From assembly GCF_014252095.1 (NCBI RefSeq), contig NZ_CP059210.1, positions 87,773 to 151,772 on the forward strand: 64,000 nt of DNA, written 5' to 3'. Made by a program: the position numbers and the translations under genes. Below are positions 47,252 through 56,145 of the stretch, one piece after another. The stretch is from Blattabacterium cuenoti (GTDB lineage: Bacteria; Bacteroidota; Bacteroidia; Flavobacteriales; Blattabacteriaceae). Below the pieces are notes generated by a model that worked only from the letters and a program-made list of their open reading frames with translations, did not search any database and was not told the origin of the DNA. How positions within the stretch are numbered: position 1 is the first letter of the stretch; every line of letters begins with the position of its first letter.

Positions 47252-48619
47252 ATGGAAGAAAAAGAACAGTTTTTCTTAAAAATTTATAATTTAGGAATTA
47301 TCAAATTTGGTCATTTTACCTTGAAAAGTGGAATGACTTCTCCTATATATATAGACTTTCGTCCAATAGCTTCTAGACCAGATTTATTAATAAAACTTTC
47401 TGATTTGCTTCTTAGAGAAGTTCCAGATCATACGCTTGAACTTATTTGTGGAGTTCCCTATGCGGCTTTACCTATAGCTACTACTTTATCCTTAAGGTCA
47501 AATATCCCTTTGATTATTAAGAGAAAAGAAAATAAAGGTTATGGTACCAAACGAATGATAGAAGGGATTTACAAAAAAGGACAAAATTGTCTTCTTATAG
47601 AAGATGTAATCACCAGTGGTGATAGTTTATTACAAACCGTGAGAGATCTTGAAAAAGAAGGATTAATTATTAAAAACATTCTATCCATTCTTGATCGTGA
47701 ACAAGGAGGAATAGATAATATAAAAAAAAGAGGATTTAATATCCGAACTTTATTTCGGATAGGAGAAGTTTTAAAGATGTTAGAAAACAAAGATCTTTTA
47801 AAGGAAAAAGAAATACATATAATTCAACTTTTTTTCAAAAAAAAGAATAAAAAAAATTTTCAGGAAAAACGTATTTCCTATGAAGAAAAAAAAGAAAAAA
47901 TTTCCCATCCCATTGGAAAAAAACTTCTTGATATAACGTTGAAAAAAAAAACAAATTTGATTGTTTCAGCTGACTTAATATACTCTGAAAAAATTTTAGA
48001 ACTAGGGAATTTGACTGGAGATTCCATTTGTGGATTGAAACTTCATGCAGATATTATTAGTGATTTTTCATCTTCATTCATTGCATCTCTTAAAAAGATT
48101 TCTGTAGAAAAGAAATTTTTATTATTTGAAGATAGAAAATTATGTGATGTGGGACCTATAAATTATCTACAATTACATCATGGATTACACAAAATTTCTT
48201 CTTGGGTAGATATTTTAACCGTCCATCTACTTGCAGGAAGTATCAGTATACAAAACTTGAATATTCCTTCAAATATGGGATTAATTACTGTGTCTGAAAT
48301 GTCTTCTTTTGGAAGATTATCTGATGATAATTATATAAGAAAAGCTTTAAACATTTCTTTAAAAAATCCAAAAGTAATTGGAACTGTGGCACAAAGAAGA
48401 GTAGACGATCGATTATTATTATTTACCCCTGGAATACATTTTTCTCAATCAAAAGAAAATTCGATGGGAAATACGTACATTCATCCTAATCAAGCTTTTC
48501 AAAAAAATAAAAGTGATTTTATCATAGTTGGAAAAGCTATTTATCAATCTACAAATCCAAAAATTGTGGCAGAAAAATATAGAGAGGCAGGATGGACCGC
48601 TTATGAAAATGGACTTTAG
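47252..48619 (+). CDS. pyrEF: Bifunctional UMP synthase: orotate phosphoribosyltransferase fused to OMP decarboxylase
   Basis: Residues 1 to about 190 are PyrE, with PRPP-binding CLLIEDVITSGDSLLQTV and the catalytic loop KENKGYGTKRMIEG. After a Lys-rich linker (about 190-228) comes a complete PyrF barrel with CGLKLHADI, FEDRKLCDVG (catalytic Asp-Lys-Asp) and SWVDILTVHLLAG. The decarboxylase motifs resemble the eukaryotic type, and the order matches animal UMP synthase. In the phosphate-binding loop FIIVGKAIY, Lys replaces the usual Arg. With PyrD it completes UMP synthesis. Confidence 0.95.
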   Translation: MEEKEQFFLKIYNLGIIKFGHFTLKSGMTSPIYIDFRPIASRPDLLIKLSDLLLREVPDHTLELICGVPYAALPIATTLSLRSNIPLIIKRKENKGYGTKRMIEGIYKKGQNCLLIEDVITSGDSLLQTVRDLEKEGLIIKNILSILDREQGGIDNIKKRGFNIRTLFRIGEVLKMLENKDLLKEKEIHIIQLFFKKKNKKNFQEKRISYEEKKEKISHPIGKKLLDITLKKKTNLIVSADLIYSEKILELGNLTGDSICGLKLHADIISDFSSSFIASLKKISVEKKFLLFEDRKLCDVGPINYLQLHHGLHKISSWVDILTVHLLAGSISIQNLNIPSNMGLITVSEMSSFGRLSDDNYIRKALNISLKNPKVIGTVAQRRVDDRLLLFTPGIHFSQSKENSMGNTYIHPNQAFQKNKSDFIIVGKAIYQSTNPKIVAEKYREAGWTAYENGL

Positions 48620-48676
48620 AAATTATACTTAATACAACAAAGCTTAAAATTAAAACATGAATAGATTAAATTTTTT

Positions 48677-48711
48677 TTTCAAAAAAATTAATGGTACTGA
48701 TTATATTTTTG
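48677..48711 (+). promoter_or_regulatory. Possible promoter upstream of marC
   Basis: TTTC (48677-48680), 23 bases, then TATTTTTG (48704-48711) fit the Bacteroidota pattern with a slightly long spacer. A further TAnnTTTG match (TATGTTTG, 48763-48770) has no recognisable -33 partner. The region is T-rich, so chance matches are a concern. Confidence 0.35.
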
Positions 48712-48733
48712 TTTAATTTGTGATAGATAAGAG

Positions 48734-48786
48734 GAGGATAATAGATCATAGATATTATTAATTATGTTTGATCATGTTTTATCCTC
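48734..48786 (+). repeat. Extended imperfect inverted repeat in the marC leader
   Basis: GAGGATAA (48734-48741) pairs exactly with TTATCCTC (48779-48786). Inside it, GATCA-containing segments can extend the stem after a small bulge. The whole forms a hairpin of about 53 bases ending 61 bases before the marC start. No T tract follows, so it is not a classical terminator. A perfect palindrome TCGAATTCGA follows at 48795-48804. Confidence 0.5.
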
Positions 48787-48847
48787 AAAAAGACTCGAAT
48801 TCGAAACTTAAAAATAAACTTAAAAATTTTTTGAATAAATTTTGAAT

Positions 48848-49420
48848 ATGGAATGGATAAATTCATTAATCAGTTGTTTCATGATCCTTTTTAGCATTAT
48901 CGATATACTAGGAAATGCTCCCATAATTATGGGTTTTAAATCCAAAGGAAATATTATAGAGACAAAAAAAGTGATAGTGACTTCTCTTATTATCTTTTTA
49001 TCTTTTTTGTTTTTAGGACAACCTATGCTAAAAATTATTGGTGTGGATGTTCACTCTTTTTCCATTGCAGGATCTATCGTTTTGTTTTTAATTGGGTTAG
49101 AAATGATTTTAGGCATAGATCTTCATAAAGTAACAGAAAACGCCCAAACTTCTATCGTTCCAATTGCCTTTCCACTTATAGCTGGCCCCGGATCCTTAAC
49201 TACTCTAATTTCTCTAAGAACTACTTATGATGTAAAAATCATACTTATTTCTTTGATACTAAATATGATAGTAGTCTATTTTGTCATAGATAGATGTGAT
49301 TTTATAGCCGAAAAAATAGGAACTAATGGTTTAGATATACTAAAAAAGATATTCGGGATCGTTTTATTGGCTTTTGCAGTAAAAATTTTTGGAGCTAATG
49401 CCAGTCAATTATTTCAATAA
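48848..49420 (+). CDS. MarC family integral membrane protein
   Basis: MarC-family proteins are six-helix membrane proteins of unknown function (earlier links to multiple antibiotic resistance were not upheld). The 190 residues have the expected hydrophobic segments and the family motifs DILGNAPIIMGF near the start and PIAFPLIAGPGSLTTLISL in the middle. I start at ATG 48848 rather than the TTG two codons before. Its end overlaps the end of the convergent rnpA by 12 bases. Confidence 0.9.
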   Translation: MEWINSLISCFMILFSIIDILGNAPIIMGFKSKGNIIETKKVIVTSLIIFLSFLFLGQPMLKIIGVDVHSFSIAGSIVLFLIGLEMILGIDLHKVTENAQTSIVPIAFPLIAGPGSLTTLISLRTTYDVKIILISLILNMIVVYFVIDRCDFIAEKIGTNGLDILKKIFGIVLLAFAVKIFGANASQLFQ

Positions 49421-49796
49421 AAATGAGAGGTCAGTATCTCTTATGAGATTAAATATTTTTTTAATAGAGGGGTTAATATCCTGAAATTTTGGTAAAAATT
49501 TTCCTATATAAATAAATACAATATGATAACTACAACGAGTTTGTTCTATTTTTTCTTCTAAAATAGATTTATTTAATAAAAAAGAGGCCCGCAATAAACG
49601 TTTTATTCTATTTCTATGTACGGCTTTTTTGAAATTTTTTTTTTACCAAAGTTCCAATTAGTTCTGTACATCTCATTTTATTTTCATTATGGGGATACAA
49701 TAAAAAAAAACTATAAATAGGAAATACAGGTAATAATTTTCCGTATTTGATTGTATGATAAATAATATTTTTTTTTCTTTTTACTTGAAAACCCAT
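49409..49796 (-). pseudogene. rnpA: Ribonuclease P protein component, frameshifted at an A10 tract
   Basis: RnpA is the protein cofactor of RNase P. From 49796 the frame reads through VFPIYSFFLLY to GTLVKKKF and stops shortly after. The rest, KKAVHRNRIKRLLRASFLL (the RNR-type RNA-binding motif) and the C-terminal helices, continues in another frame to 49409. The break is exactly at ten A (T10 on the plus strand, 49635-49644). With nine A the frame reads VKKNFKKAVHRN, just as in homologues. It may be rescued by polymerase slippage, be a true pseudogene, or be a sequencing error. Confidence 0.82.
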
Positions 49797-49799
49797 ACC

Positions 49800-50807
49800 T
49801 TATCTATCTGATGATTGATTATTCATAAATTCCTCCAACTTAGAAACCATCCCGACAGGTCCACAAATGAATGGAGTCCTTTGATGTAACTTGAAAGGTT
49901 CTATATCTAGAATTCTTTTTTTTCCATCAGAAGCTTTTCCACCCGCTTGTTCTGTTAAAAATGCCATCGGATTACATTCATAAAGTAGCCTCAATTTTCC
50001 ATTTGGAGAAAGCGCTGTTTTGGGGTAAATATATATACCTCCTTGTATCATATTTCTATGAAAATCTCCCACTAATGATCCAATATATCGTGCCGTATAA
50101 GGACGATTATCTTTTTCTTCTTGACAGTATCTTATAAATTTCTTGATCCCATTAGGGAATCTAACATAATTTCCCTCGTTGATAGAATAAATTTTTTCTA
50201 CTTTAGGGAAATGAAGTTGAGGATGAGATAAATAAAAAGTTCCCACAGAAGGATCCAAAGTAAATCCATGTACCCCATTTCCTGTAGTATAGACCAAAAT
50301 AGTGGAGGATCCATAAATAATATATCCTGCAAGAATTTGTTTATTTCCTTTTTGCAAAAAATCTTCTATTCTCAAATCCATTTGAATGGGAGTCTTCTTG
50401 ATATACACTGAAAATATAGTCCCAATAGACACATTGACATCTATATTGGAAGAACCATCTAGTGGATCTATTAAAACAATGTATTTCTTTTGAAAAGGAT
50501 TTTCTTTTTCTCCCTTTATCACTATAAAATCTTTGCTTTCTTCCGAAGCTATTCCACAAACTACATTTCTGCTTTTAAATGATTCAATAAAAATTCTGTG
50601 TGCAAAATCATCTAGTTTCTGTTGATTTTCTCCTTGTATATTAGTTATTCCTGAACTTCCAATTTTTTCTGTTAAACCTGCTTTATTCACCTCCTTGTTA
50701 ATAGCTTTAGCTGCTAATTTAATAGAACTAAATAACCGTAATAAATCTTCTGTTGAATATAAAAAACGATCTCTATTTTCTATGATAAATTCTCCTAAGG
50801 TATACAT
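49800..50807 (-). CDS. fbp: Fructose-1,6-bisphosphatase class 1
   Basis: Fbp is the key gluconeogenic phosphatase. The 335 residues show the metal-binding acidic motifs [23 protein letters not shown] and the C-terminal [16 protein letters not shown] start at MYTLGEFI (50807), which gives normal length; an in-frame ATG at 50864 would add 19 unrelated residues. Its presence implies the symbiont makes sugar phosphates from amino-acid carbon or TCA intermediates. It lies four bases upstream of rnpA on the minus strand. Confidence 0.96.
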   Translation of the reverse strand: MYTLGEFIIENRDRFLYSTEDLLRLFSSIKLAAKAINKEVNKAGLTEKIGSSGITNIQGENQQKLDDFAHRIFIESFKSRNVVCGIASEESKDFIVIKGEKENPFQKKYIVLIDPLDGSSNIDVNVSIGTIFSVYIKKTPIQMDLRIEDFLQKGNKQILAGYIIYGSSTILVYTTGNGVHGFTLDPSVGTFYLSHPQLHFPKVEKIYSINEGNYVRFPNGIKKFIRYCQEEKDNRPYTARYIGSLVGDFHRNMIQGGIYIYPKTALSPNGKLRLLYECNPMAFLTEQAGGKASDGKKRILDIEPFKLHQRTPFICGPVGMVSKLEEFMNNQSSDR

Positions 50808-50863
50808 GATGTATTGGAAAATATATATAAATATCAGATTTTTTTTCGTTTCTAAAAACGACA

Positions 50864-50886
50864 AAGATTTTTAAAAAAAAAATCTT
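50864..50886. repeat. A/T hairpin in the fbp-plsC divergent gap
   Basis: AAGATTTTT (50864-50872) and AAAAATCTT (50878-50886) form a 9-bp stem with an A5 loop. On the minus strand the sequence AATCTTTG next to it (50869-50862) resembles the -7-like boxes seen before grpE and htpG and could serve fbp. The rest of this 267-base gap shows no gene or clear promoter. Confidence 0.3.
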
Positions 50887-51074
50887 CTATTTTTTAGAAA
50901 AATTTATAGTTAATTCCATTTGAAAAAATGATAGAATATAAACTGTAAAAATTCAAATTTTAATCTTTTAAAAAAAAGTTATAAATTTTTTATTTTTCAC
51001 CAAAAAAAAAAAGAAGGAATAAATAATACATTATAAATAACTTTCATTTGTTTTTTGAGTAATTTTATTAGTTC

Positions 51075-51836
51075 ATGAAAATTCTTCAAATTTCATTTAT
51101 ATTATTATGGCGGGTCTGGTTTTTTCTAATCAATATATTTTTAGTTCCATTATGGGCAGGGGCTTCTATTCCATTTCTTTTTCAAGATAAATATTATCAT
51201 ATTGCATATTGGTTTCACCAAATGTGGGCGAGAAGCAATCTTTTTCTCATGGGTTTTTGGTATGTATTAGAAAAAGATCAAGAAACATTAGATAAGAATA
51301 AACAATATATGATAATCAGTAATCATAGTTCTATTATGGACATTATGTTGATTTACTCTTTAATGAGAAACCATCCCTTAGTTTTTGTAGGGAAAGCGGA
51401 ACTAGCCAAACTTCCTTTTTTCGGTTTTGTTTATAGAAGAAGCAATATATTAATAGAAAGGAAAAATTTTTCTAGTTGTATGCAAGTATTTAAACAAATA
51501 CAGAAAAAAGTAGATTCTGGAAAAAGTGTCTGTATTTTCCCAGAAGGAGGGGTACCTAACCCTTCTATTTTTTTAGATCATTTTAAAAGTGGTGCCTTTT
51601 CTATTGCTATAATAAAAAAAATACCTATCATTCCATTTACCATAGCTGATATAAAAACAAAGTTTCCAAGTTTTCCTATTATAAAGGGTGGACCTGGAAA
51701 AATACGAATAAAACAACATCACTCCATCTCAACAAAAAACTTGTCCTTAAAAGACAAAAATTTTCTAAAAGAAAAATGTTTTAATTTAATTAAATATCAA
51801 TTAGAACAATTTGAACGTGAAAAAATTAACTCGTGA
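51075..51836 (+). CDS. plsC: 1-acyl-sn-glycerol-3-phosphate acyltransferase
   Basis: PlsC adds the second acyl chain to form phosphatidic acid. The 253 residues have an N-terminal membrane segment (about 4-28), the catalytic H-x4-D motif in NHSSIMDI, VGKAELAKLPFFGF, and the glycerol-3-phosphate-binding CIFPEGGVPN, then PIIPFTI. The length is normal. Its stop overlaps the GTG start of rnhA (GTGA), so the two are translationally coupled. Confidence 0.93.
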   Translation: MKILQISFILLWRVWFFLINIFLVPLWAGASIPFLFQDKYYHIAYWFHQMWARSNLFLMGFWYVLEKDQETLDKNKQYMIISNHSSIMDIMLIYSLMRNHPLVFVGKAELAKLPFFGFVYRRSNILIERKNFSSCMQVFKQIQKKVDSGKSVCIFPEGGVPNPSIFLDHFKSGAFSIAIIKKIPIIPFTIADIKTKFPSFPIIKGGPGKIRIKQHHSISTKNLSLKDKNFLKEKCFNLIKYQLEQFEREKINS

Positions 51837-52317
51837 ATAAAAAAATTCATATTTACACCGATGGTTCTTCCAAAGGAAATCCTGGACCTGGGGGATATGC
51901 TATTTTTATAGAAGTAGTAGGGACTACCTATAGAAAAGTTATTTCCGAAGGTTTTCGTTATACCACTAATAATCGAATGGAACTATTAGCTGTCATAGTT
52001 GGATTAGAAAAAATTACAAAAAAGAAACAGAATATTGTTGTATTTACCGATTCTAAATATGTGGTAAATCCTATTCAAAAAAATTGGATATTTCAATGGA
52101 AAAAAAATAATTTTTATAAAAAAAAAACGCAGATCTATGGATCCGATTTTTAGATATATTTCGTCAACATTTTATTGTTTTCAAATGGATAAAAGGACAT
52201 GATTTTCATTATATTAATGATTATTGTGATCGACTATCAGCAGAAGCTTCCAAAAGAAAGAATTTAAAAATAGATTATGTTTATGAAACATATGAAAAGA
52301 AAAAAAATATTCATTAA
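51833..52317 (+). pseudogene. rnhA: Ribonuclease HI, frameshifted at an A10 tract
   Basis: RNase HI cuts RNA in RNA-DNA hybrids. From GTG at 51833 the frame gives IYTDGSSKGNPGPGGYA, TNNRMELLA and FTDSKY (three of the four catalytic acids) and stops at 52151-52153. The remainder, ADLWIRFLDIFRQHF and WIKGHDFHYINDYCDRLS with the last catalytic Asp and the His, lies in another frame to 52317. The break is exactly at ten A (52118-52127); eleven or eight would restore the frame. Without correction the enzyme would be inactive. Slippage rescue, decay or sequencing error are all open. Confidence 0.85.
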
Positions 52318-53093
52318 TTATAATTTCTTTGTCTAAGAATTTCATATATGATTACAGACATAGCATTACTTACATTTAGAGAATCCATATTTCCAAACAT
52401 AGGAATGGTTACTATTTTGTGAGCGATTTTTAACCAAATAGGCGATACCCCATTGCTTTCTGAACCTAAAACGATGGCTAAATGTGAAGAAAATTTCGTT
52501 CTATATAATTGTATAGCCTTTTCATGAAATCCTGTTACTATAATTTCTATTTTTTTCTTTAGCAACCAGGAAATAATGGATTCTTTTTCCTCAATGAGAA
52601 TTTTGTTTGTAAAAACACTTCCTAGACTACATCTAATTATATTAGGATTGTAAATATAGGTTTTTATATTACATAATATAATCAAATGAACCCCTACCGC
52701 ATCAGCTATTCTTAGCATGGATCCTAAATTTCCAGGTTTTTCTATCCCATCTAATATAAGAATAAAAGGATTTTGAGATATTTTTATATTTTCTAGTCTT
52801 TCAAGATTTTTTCTTTTAAATAAGGCGATGATTCCACCGGAATTTTCTCTATAGGCTAATTTTTTAAAGGCTTTTATGCTAATAAAAAAAACAATGTGAT
52901 TAAACGATTTGATAATATTATATTTGTGAAATATTTTTTTGCATATGAAAATTTCTATGGGTAAAAAATTACCTTTTATTGCCATTTCAAATTCTTTAAT
53001 TCCTTCTACAAAAAAGATTTTTCTGGAACTTTTTTTATAAATTTTTCTTAAATTATTAATTTTATGACTACGTGTCCCATATATGTTTTCCAT
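52314..53093 (-). CDS. SpoU/TrmH-family RNA 2'-O-methyltransferase
   Basis: These enzymes methylate ribose 2'-OH groups of tRNA or rRNA. The 259 residues have the N-terminal substrate-binding domain and the SPOUT knot motifs: LDGIEKPGNLGSMLRIADA, VLGSESNGVSP, and IPMFGNMDSLNVSNAMSVII. All three are intact. The exact RNA target cannot be read from sequence; rRNA (RlmB-like) and tRNA are both possible. It is convergent with rnhA (four-base overlap) and divergent from the dCMP deaminase gene. Confidence 0.9.
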   Translation of the reverse strand: MENIYGTRSHKINNLRKIYKKSSRKIFFVEGIKEFEMAIKGNFLPIEIFICKKIFHKYNIIKSFNHIVFFISIKAFKKLAYRENSGGIIALFKRKNLERLENIKISQNPFILILDGIEKPGNLGSMLRIADAVGVHLIILCNIKTYIYNPNIIRCSLGSVFTNKILIEEKESIISWLLKKKIEIIVTGFHEKAIQLYRTKFSSHLAIVLGSESNGVSPIWLKIAHKIVTIPMFGNMDSLNVSNAMSVIIYEILRQRNYN

Positions 53094-53104
53094 ATTATCT
53101 TAAA

Positions 53105-53563
53105 ATGAATTATGAAATATTTAAAAAATATGATCAAACTTACATGAGTCTAGCTATAGAATGGTCAAAATTATCTTTTTGTAAAAAAAAAAAAGTAGGA
53201 GCTATTATAGTCAAAAAAAACAGAATCATATCCGATGGATACAACGGAACTCCAAGTGGATTTGATAATATATGTGAAGATAAAAATGGAGAAACCAAAT
53301 GGTATGTTTTACATGCAGAAGCAAATGCTATATTAAAAATATCTACTTCTTCGTATTCTTGTAAAGGCGCTTTTTTATACATTACACATTTTCCATGTCT
53401 AGAATGCAGCAAATTGATTTATCAATCTAAAATTAAAAGAGTAGTATATTTATATGATCACAAATATACCATCAAAAATGATGGATTAAATTTTTTAATA
53501 AAATCTAAAATCATAGTAGATCCTATTTTTATAAATGATCAAAAAACCCAGATGGCGGAATAG
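53105..53563 (+). CDS. dCMP deaminase
   Basis: This enzyme converts dCMP to dUMP, the substrate of ThyA at 61 kb. The zinc motifs are HAEANAIL and FPCLECSKLI, and DGYNGTPSGFDN binds the nucleotide. I start at 53105 (152 residues); 53072 would overlap the divergent methyltransferase gene. A12 at 53183-53194 stays in frame. The last six codons including the TAG stop lie inside the following tRNA-Leu gene, so the original C-terminus may have been replaced by reading into the tRNA. Confidence 0.93.
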   Translation: MNYEIFKKYDQTYMSLAIEWSKLSFCKKKKVGAIIVKKNRIISDGYNGTPSGFDNICEDKNGETKWYVLHAEANAILKISTSSYSCKGAFLYITHFPCLECSKLIYQSKIKRVVYLYDHKYTIKNDGLNFLIKSKIIVDPIFINDQKTQMAE

Positions 53564-53628
53564 GCAGACGCGTTGGACTCAAAATCCAATGATTTTACAT
53601 CATGCGGGTTCAAATCCCGCTCTGGGTA
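53546..53628 (+). tRNA. tRNA-Leu (anticodon CAA)
   Basis: Acceptor ACCCAGA pairs with TCTGGGT, discriminator A. Anticodon stem TTGGA/TCCAA encloses CTCAAAA, giving anticodon CAA. A long variable arm and T arm GCGGGTTCAAATCCCGC are present. The first base pair is A-U rather than the more usual G-C of tRNA-Leu. Its 5' end overlaps the dCMP deaminase gene by 18 bases. Confidence 0.95.
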
Positions 53629-53649
53629 CTAATTCTCATATTCTTATTC

Positions 53650-55362
53650 TTAGAATAAAAAATATCGTTGAGAAAGCGGTAAAAAATCCGATGGTTTGGA
53701 AGTGATTTTTTTTCCTTCTATATAAACGCTATAATTTTTTGGATCTACCTCTAAATCTGGAGTTTCTCCATTTAATATCATGTCTTTTTTGGATAAAGAA
53801 CGACATCCTTTGACTATCTTAATTTTCTTTTTTATCTCATTTGTTTCCAAAAAACCATCGTTGATAGCATGTGATGAAACAAAAATACTGCTCAATTTTG
53901 GTTCAAAATAACCAAACATTTTACGATACATAAATGGTTGTGGAGTAGGAATAGTCGCATTAGGATCTCCCATACTAGCGTACGCAACCATTCCGCTTTT
54001 TATAACTAATTCAGGTTTCACTCCAAAAAACGAGGGTTTCCATAAGATTAAATCTGCCATTTTTCCAATAGAAATGGATCCAACATATTCTGAAATTCCA
54101 TGAGTTATAGCAGGATTTATGGTATATTTAGAAATATATCTTTTGACTCTAAAATTATCATTTTGATGAGAATCATTTTTTAGAGATCCTCGTTCTTTTT
54201 TCATTTTATCTGCCGTTTGCCAAGTCCGTTTTACGACTTCTCCAATTCTTCCCATAGCTTGAGAATCTGAACTAGTCATACTAATTGCTCCTATGTCATG
54301 TAATACTCCTTCTGCACTAATTGTTTCAGATCTAATACGTGATTTAGCAAAAGCTATGTCTTCTGGAAGATTGGAATCTAAATGATGACATATCATTAAC
54401 ATATCTAAATGTTCATCAATAGTATTGTTAGTATAAGGCATAGTAGGACTTGTAGATGACGGTAAAATATTGGTATGAGATATCACTTTTAATAAATCAG
54501 GAGAATGCCCACCACCGGCACCTTCTGTATGATAGGTATGAATAGTTCTATTTTTAAATGTTTTTAAAGTATCTTCTACATAACCTGATTCATTTAAGGA
54601 ATCCGTATGAATATTTACTTGGACATCCGTTTTTTCCGATACATTTAAACATTGATCTATCACATATGGAGTACTTCCCCAATCCTCATGAATTTTTAAT
54701 CCACCGGCACCAGCCTTTATCTGTTCAATTAGAGCTTCAGGATGAGAACTATTTCCACTCGCAAGAAAGATAAAATTTATCGGAACGTGATCTGTACTTT
54801 TTAACATTCTTTGAATATTCCAAACTCCAGAAGTACAATTAGTAGCTATAGTTCCGGTAGCAGGACCTGATCCTCCACCAATAATGGTGGTCGTTCCATT
54901 TTCTAATGCAACTTCAAATAATTGAGGACAAATATAATGAACATGACTATCTACACTACCAGCCGTAACGATCATGTTTTCTGAAGAAATCACTTCAGTT
55001 CCCGCTCCAATATACATATTTGAAGTCACCCCATCCATAAAATATGGATTCCCTGCTTTTCCTATTCCAACAATGATTCCATTCTTGATTCCAAGATCTG
55101 CTTTTATAATTCCCCAATGATCAATGATAATAGCATTGGTTAAAACTAAATCCAGAACTCCTTCTTTTCTAGTAGCAAATGGATGTTGGCCCATTCCATC
55201 TCGAATAACTTTACCTCCTCCGAAAACACACTCATCTCCATAAATAGTGTAATCTTTCTCAATTTCAATCCACAAAGAGGTATCTCCCAAACGGACTTTA
55301 TCCCCTTTAGTGGGACCATACATACTTGCATAAGATTCTCTATCTAACTTTTTTATATTCAT
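53650..55362 (-). CDS. ureC: Urease subunit alpha
   Basis: UreC is the catalytic subunit that hydrolyses urea to ammonia and carbamate. The 570 residues keep the nickel ligands: [11 protein letters not shown], the carbamylated lysine in [36 protein letters not shown], and the aspartate in [11 protein letters not shown]. The flap histidine is in MICHHLDSN. The end PLSQRYFLF is conserved. It overlaps ureAB by four bases. The accessory genes for nickel insertion are not in the window. Its role is presumably nitrogen recycling for the host and for local amino-acid synthesis. Confidence 0.98.
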   Translation of the reverse strand: MNIKKLDRESYASMYGPTKGDKVRLGDTSLWIEIEKDYTIYGDECVFGGGKVIRDGMGQHPFATRKEGVLDLVLTNAIIIDHWGIIKADLGIKNGIIVGIGKAGNPYFMDGVTSNMYIGAGTEVISSENMIVTAGSVDSHVHYICPQLFEVALENGTTTIIGGGSGPATGTIATNCTSGVWNIQRMLKSTDHVPINFIFLASGNSSHPEALIEQIKAGAGGLKIHEDWGSTPYVIDQCLNVSEKTDVQVNIHTDSLNESGYVEDTLKTFKNRTIHTYHTEGAGGGHSPDLLKVISHTNILPSSTSPTMPYTNNTIDEHLDMLMICHHLDSNLPEDIAFAKSRIRSETISAEGVLHDIGAISMTSSDSQAMGRIGEVVKRTWQTADKMKKERGSLKNDSHQNDNFRVKRYISKYTINPAITHGISEYVGSISIGKMADLILWKPSFFGVKPELVIKSGMVAYASMGDPNATIPTPQPFMYRKMFGYFEPKLSSIFVSSHAINDGFLETNEIKKKIKIVKGCRSLSKKDMILNGETPDLEVDPKNYSVYIEGKKITSKPSDFLPLSQRYFLF

Positions 55363-56000
55363 ATTTTTGTATTCTCTTTTCCGGAAAATCCATAAATTTT
55401 TTGACTCCCACCTATTTTTACCAAAAAAACTTTTTTTGTTTCACCTGGCTCAAAACGAATAGACCTTCCAGAAGGAATATCTAGTCTGTATCCCTTAGTT
55501 CCATTTCTATCAAAATGAAGTGCTGCATTGGTTTCATAAAAATGAAAATGAGACCCGATTTGTATGGGACGAGTTCCAACATTCGATACTACTCTTTCTA
55601 TACGATGTCTCCCAGGTAATAAAGAAATTTCCTCTTTGAGAAGATCATATTGTCCTGGGATCATCATATTGTTATTGGAGGAATTCTTCTTAATGCTTTT
55701 TTTAATAGGACGGTGTATGGTTACTAGTTTTGTCCCATCAGGAAAAGTTGCTTCTACTTGAACATTATTAAGCATTTCATATACTCCATCCATCACTTGA
55801 TCATCATGTAGAAGGTTTCCCGCTTCCAACATAAGTTTTTTCACTGTTTTTCCATCACGTGCGCCTTCCATAACATAATGAGTAATTAATGCCACAGACT
55901 CAGGATAATTTAATTTTAATCCTCTTTCTAAACGCTTTTTTGCCAGTTCTCCAGCCATGTGAAGAAGAATTTTTTCCTTTTCATAAGAAGTTAAATGCAT
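55359..56000 (-). CDS. ureAB: Urease fused gamma-beta subunit (UreAB)
   Basis: Residues 1-100 are the gamma subunit (opening [20 protein letters not shown]; conserved [21 protein letters not shown]). Residues from about 113 to 213 are the beta subunit ([49 protein letters not shown]). A short Lys/Asn/Ser linker joins them. The fusion resembles that of Helicobacter UreA and the arrangement I recall from Blattabacterium. It is the first gene of the ureAB-ureC pair, divergent from thrA across 371 bases. Confidence 0.97.
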   Translation of the reverse strand: MHLTSYEKEKILLHMAGELAKKRLERGLKLNYPESVALITHYVMEGARDGKTVKKLMLEAGNLLHDDQVMDGVYEMLNNVQVEATFPDGTKLVTIHRPIKKSIKKNSSNNNMMIPGQYDLLKEEISLLPGRHRIERVVSNVGTRPIQIGSHFHFYETNAALHFDRNGTKGYRLDIPSGRSIRFEPGETKKVFLVKIGGSQKIYGFSGKENTKI

Positions 56001-56035
56001 AGTTTCAATTATCGTTGCAATAAATAACAGTTACA

Positions 56036-56043
56036 CAAATTTA
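56036..56043 (-). promoter_or_regulatory. Possible -7 box of the urease operon
   Basis: TAAATTTG on the minus strand matches TAnnTTTG exactly, 36 bases before the ureAB start. No -33 TTTG is present at 19-21 bases; the position is occupied by a T-rich run. Support is therefore limited to one box and its position. Confidence 0.35.
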
Positions 56044-56109
56044 AATATATTCTTATCGAAAAAAAAATTCCACGTTATTCATCACATTGATGTTTTTTTC
56101 GTGTAAACT

Positions 56110-56145
56110 TTTGATAAAAAAAACACAAAAGGATTCGTATCTTTG
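56110..56145 (+). promoter_or_regulatory. Possible promoter of thrA-B-C
   Basis: TTTG (56110-56113), 24 bases, TATCTTTG (56138-56145). Both boxes match the consensus, but the spacer is three bases or more longer than usual. Transcription from here would give an unusually long leader of about 220 bases. Confidence 0.4.

Noticed and set aside
49409-49594. Separate 61-residue gene upstream of the marC end
   Set aside because: It is the C-terminal half of RnpA, out of frame after the A10 tract.
55359-56000. UreAB fusion as a novelty
   Set aside because: The fusion occurs in Helicobacter and, as I recall, Blattabacterium; it supports identification but is not new.
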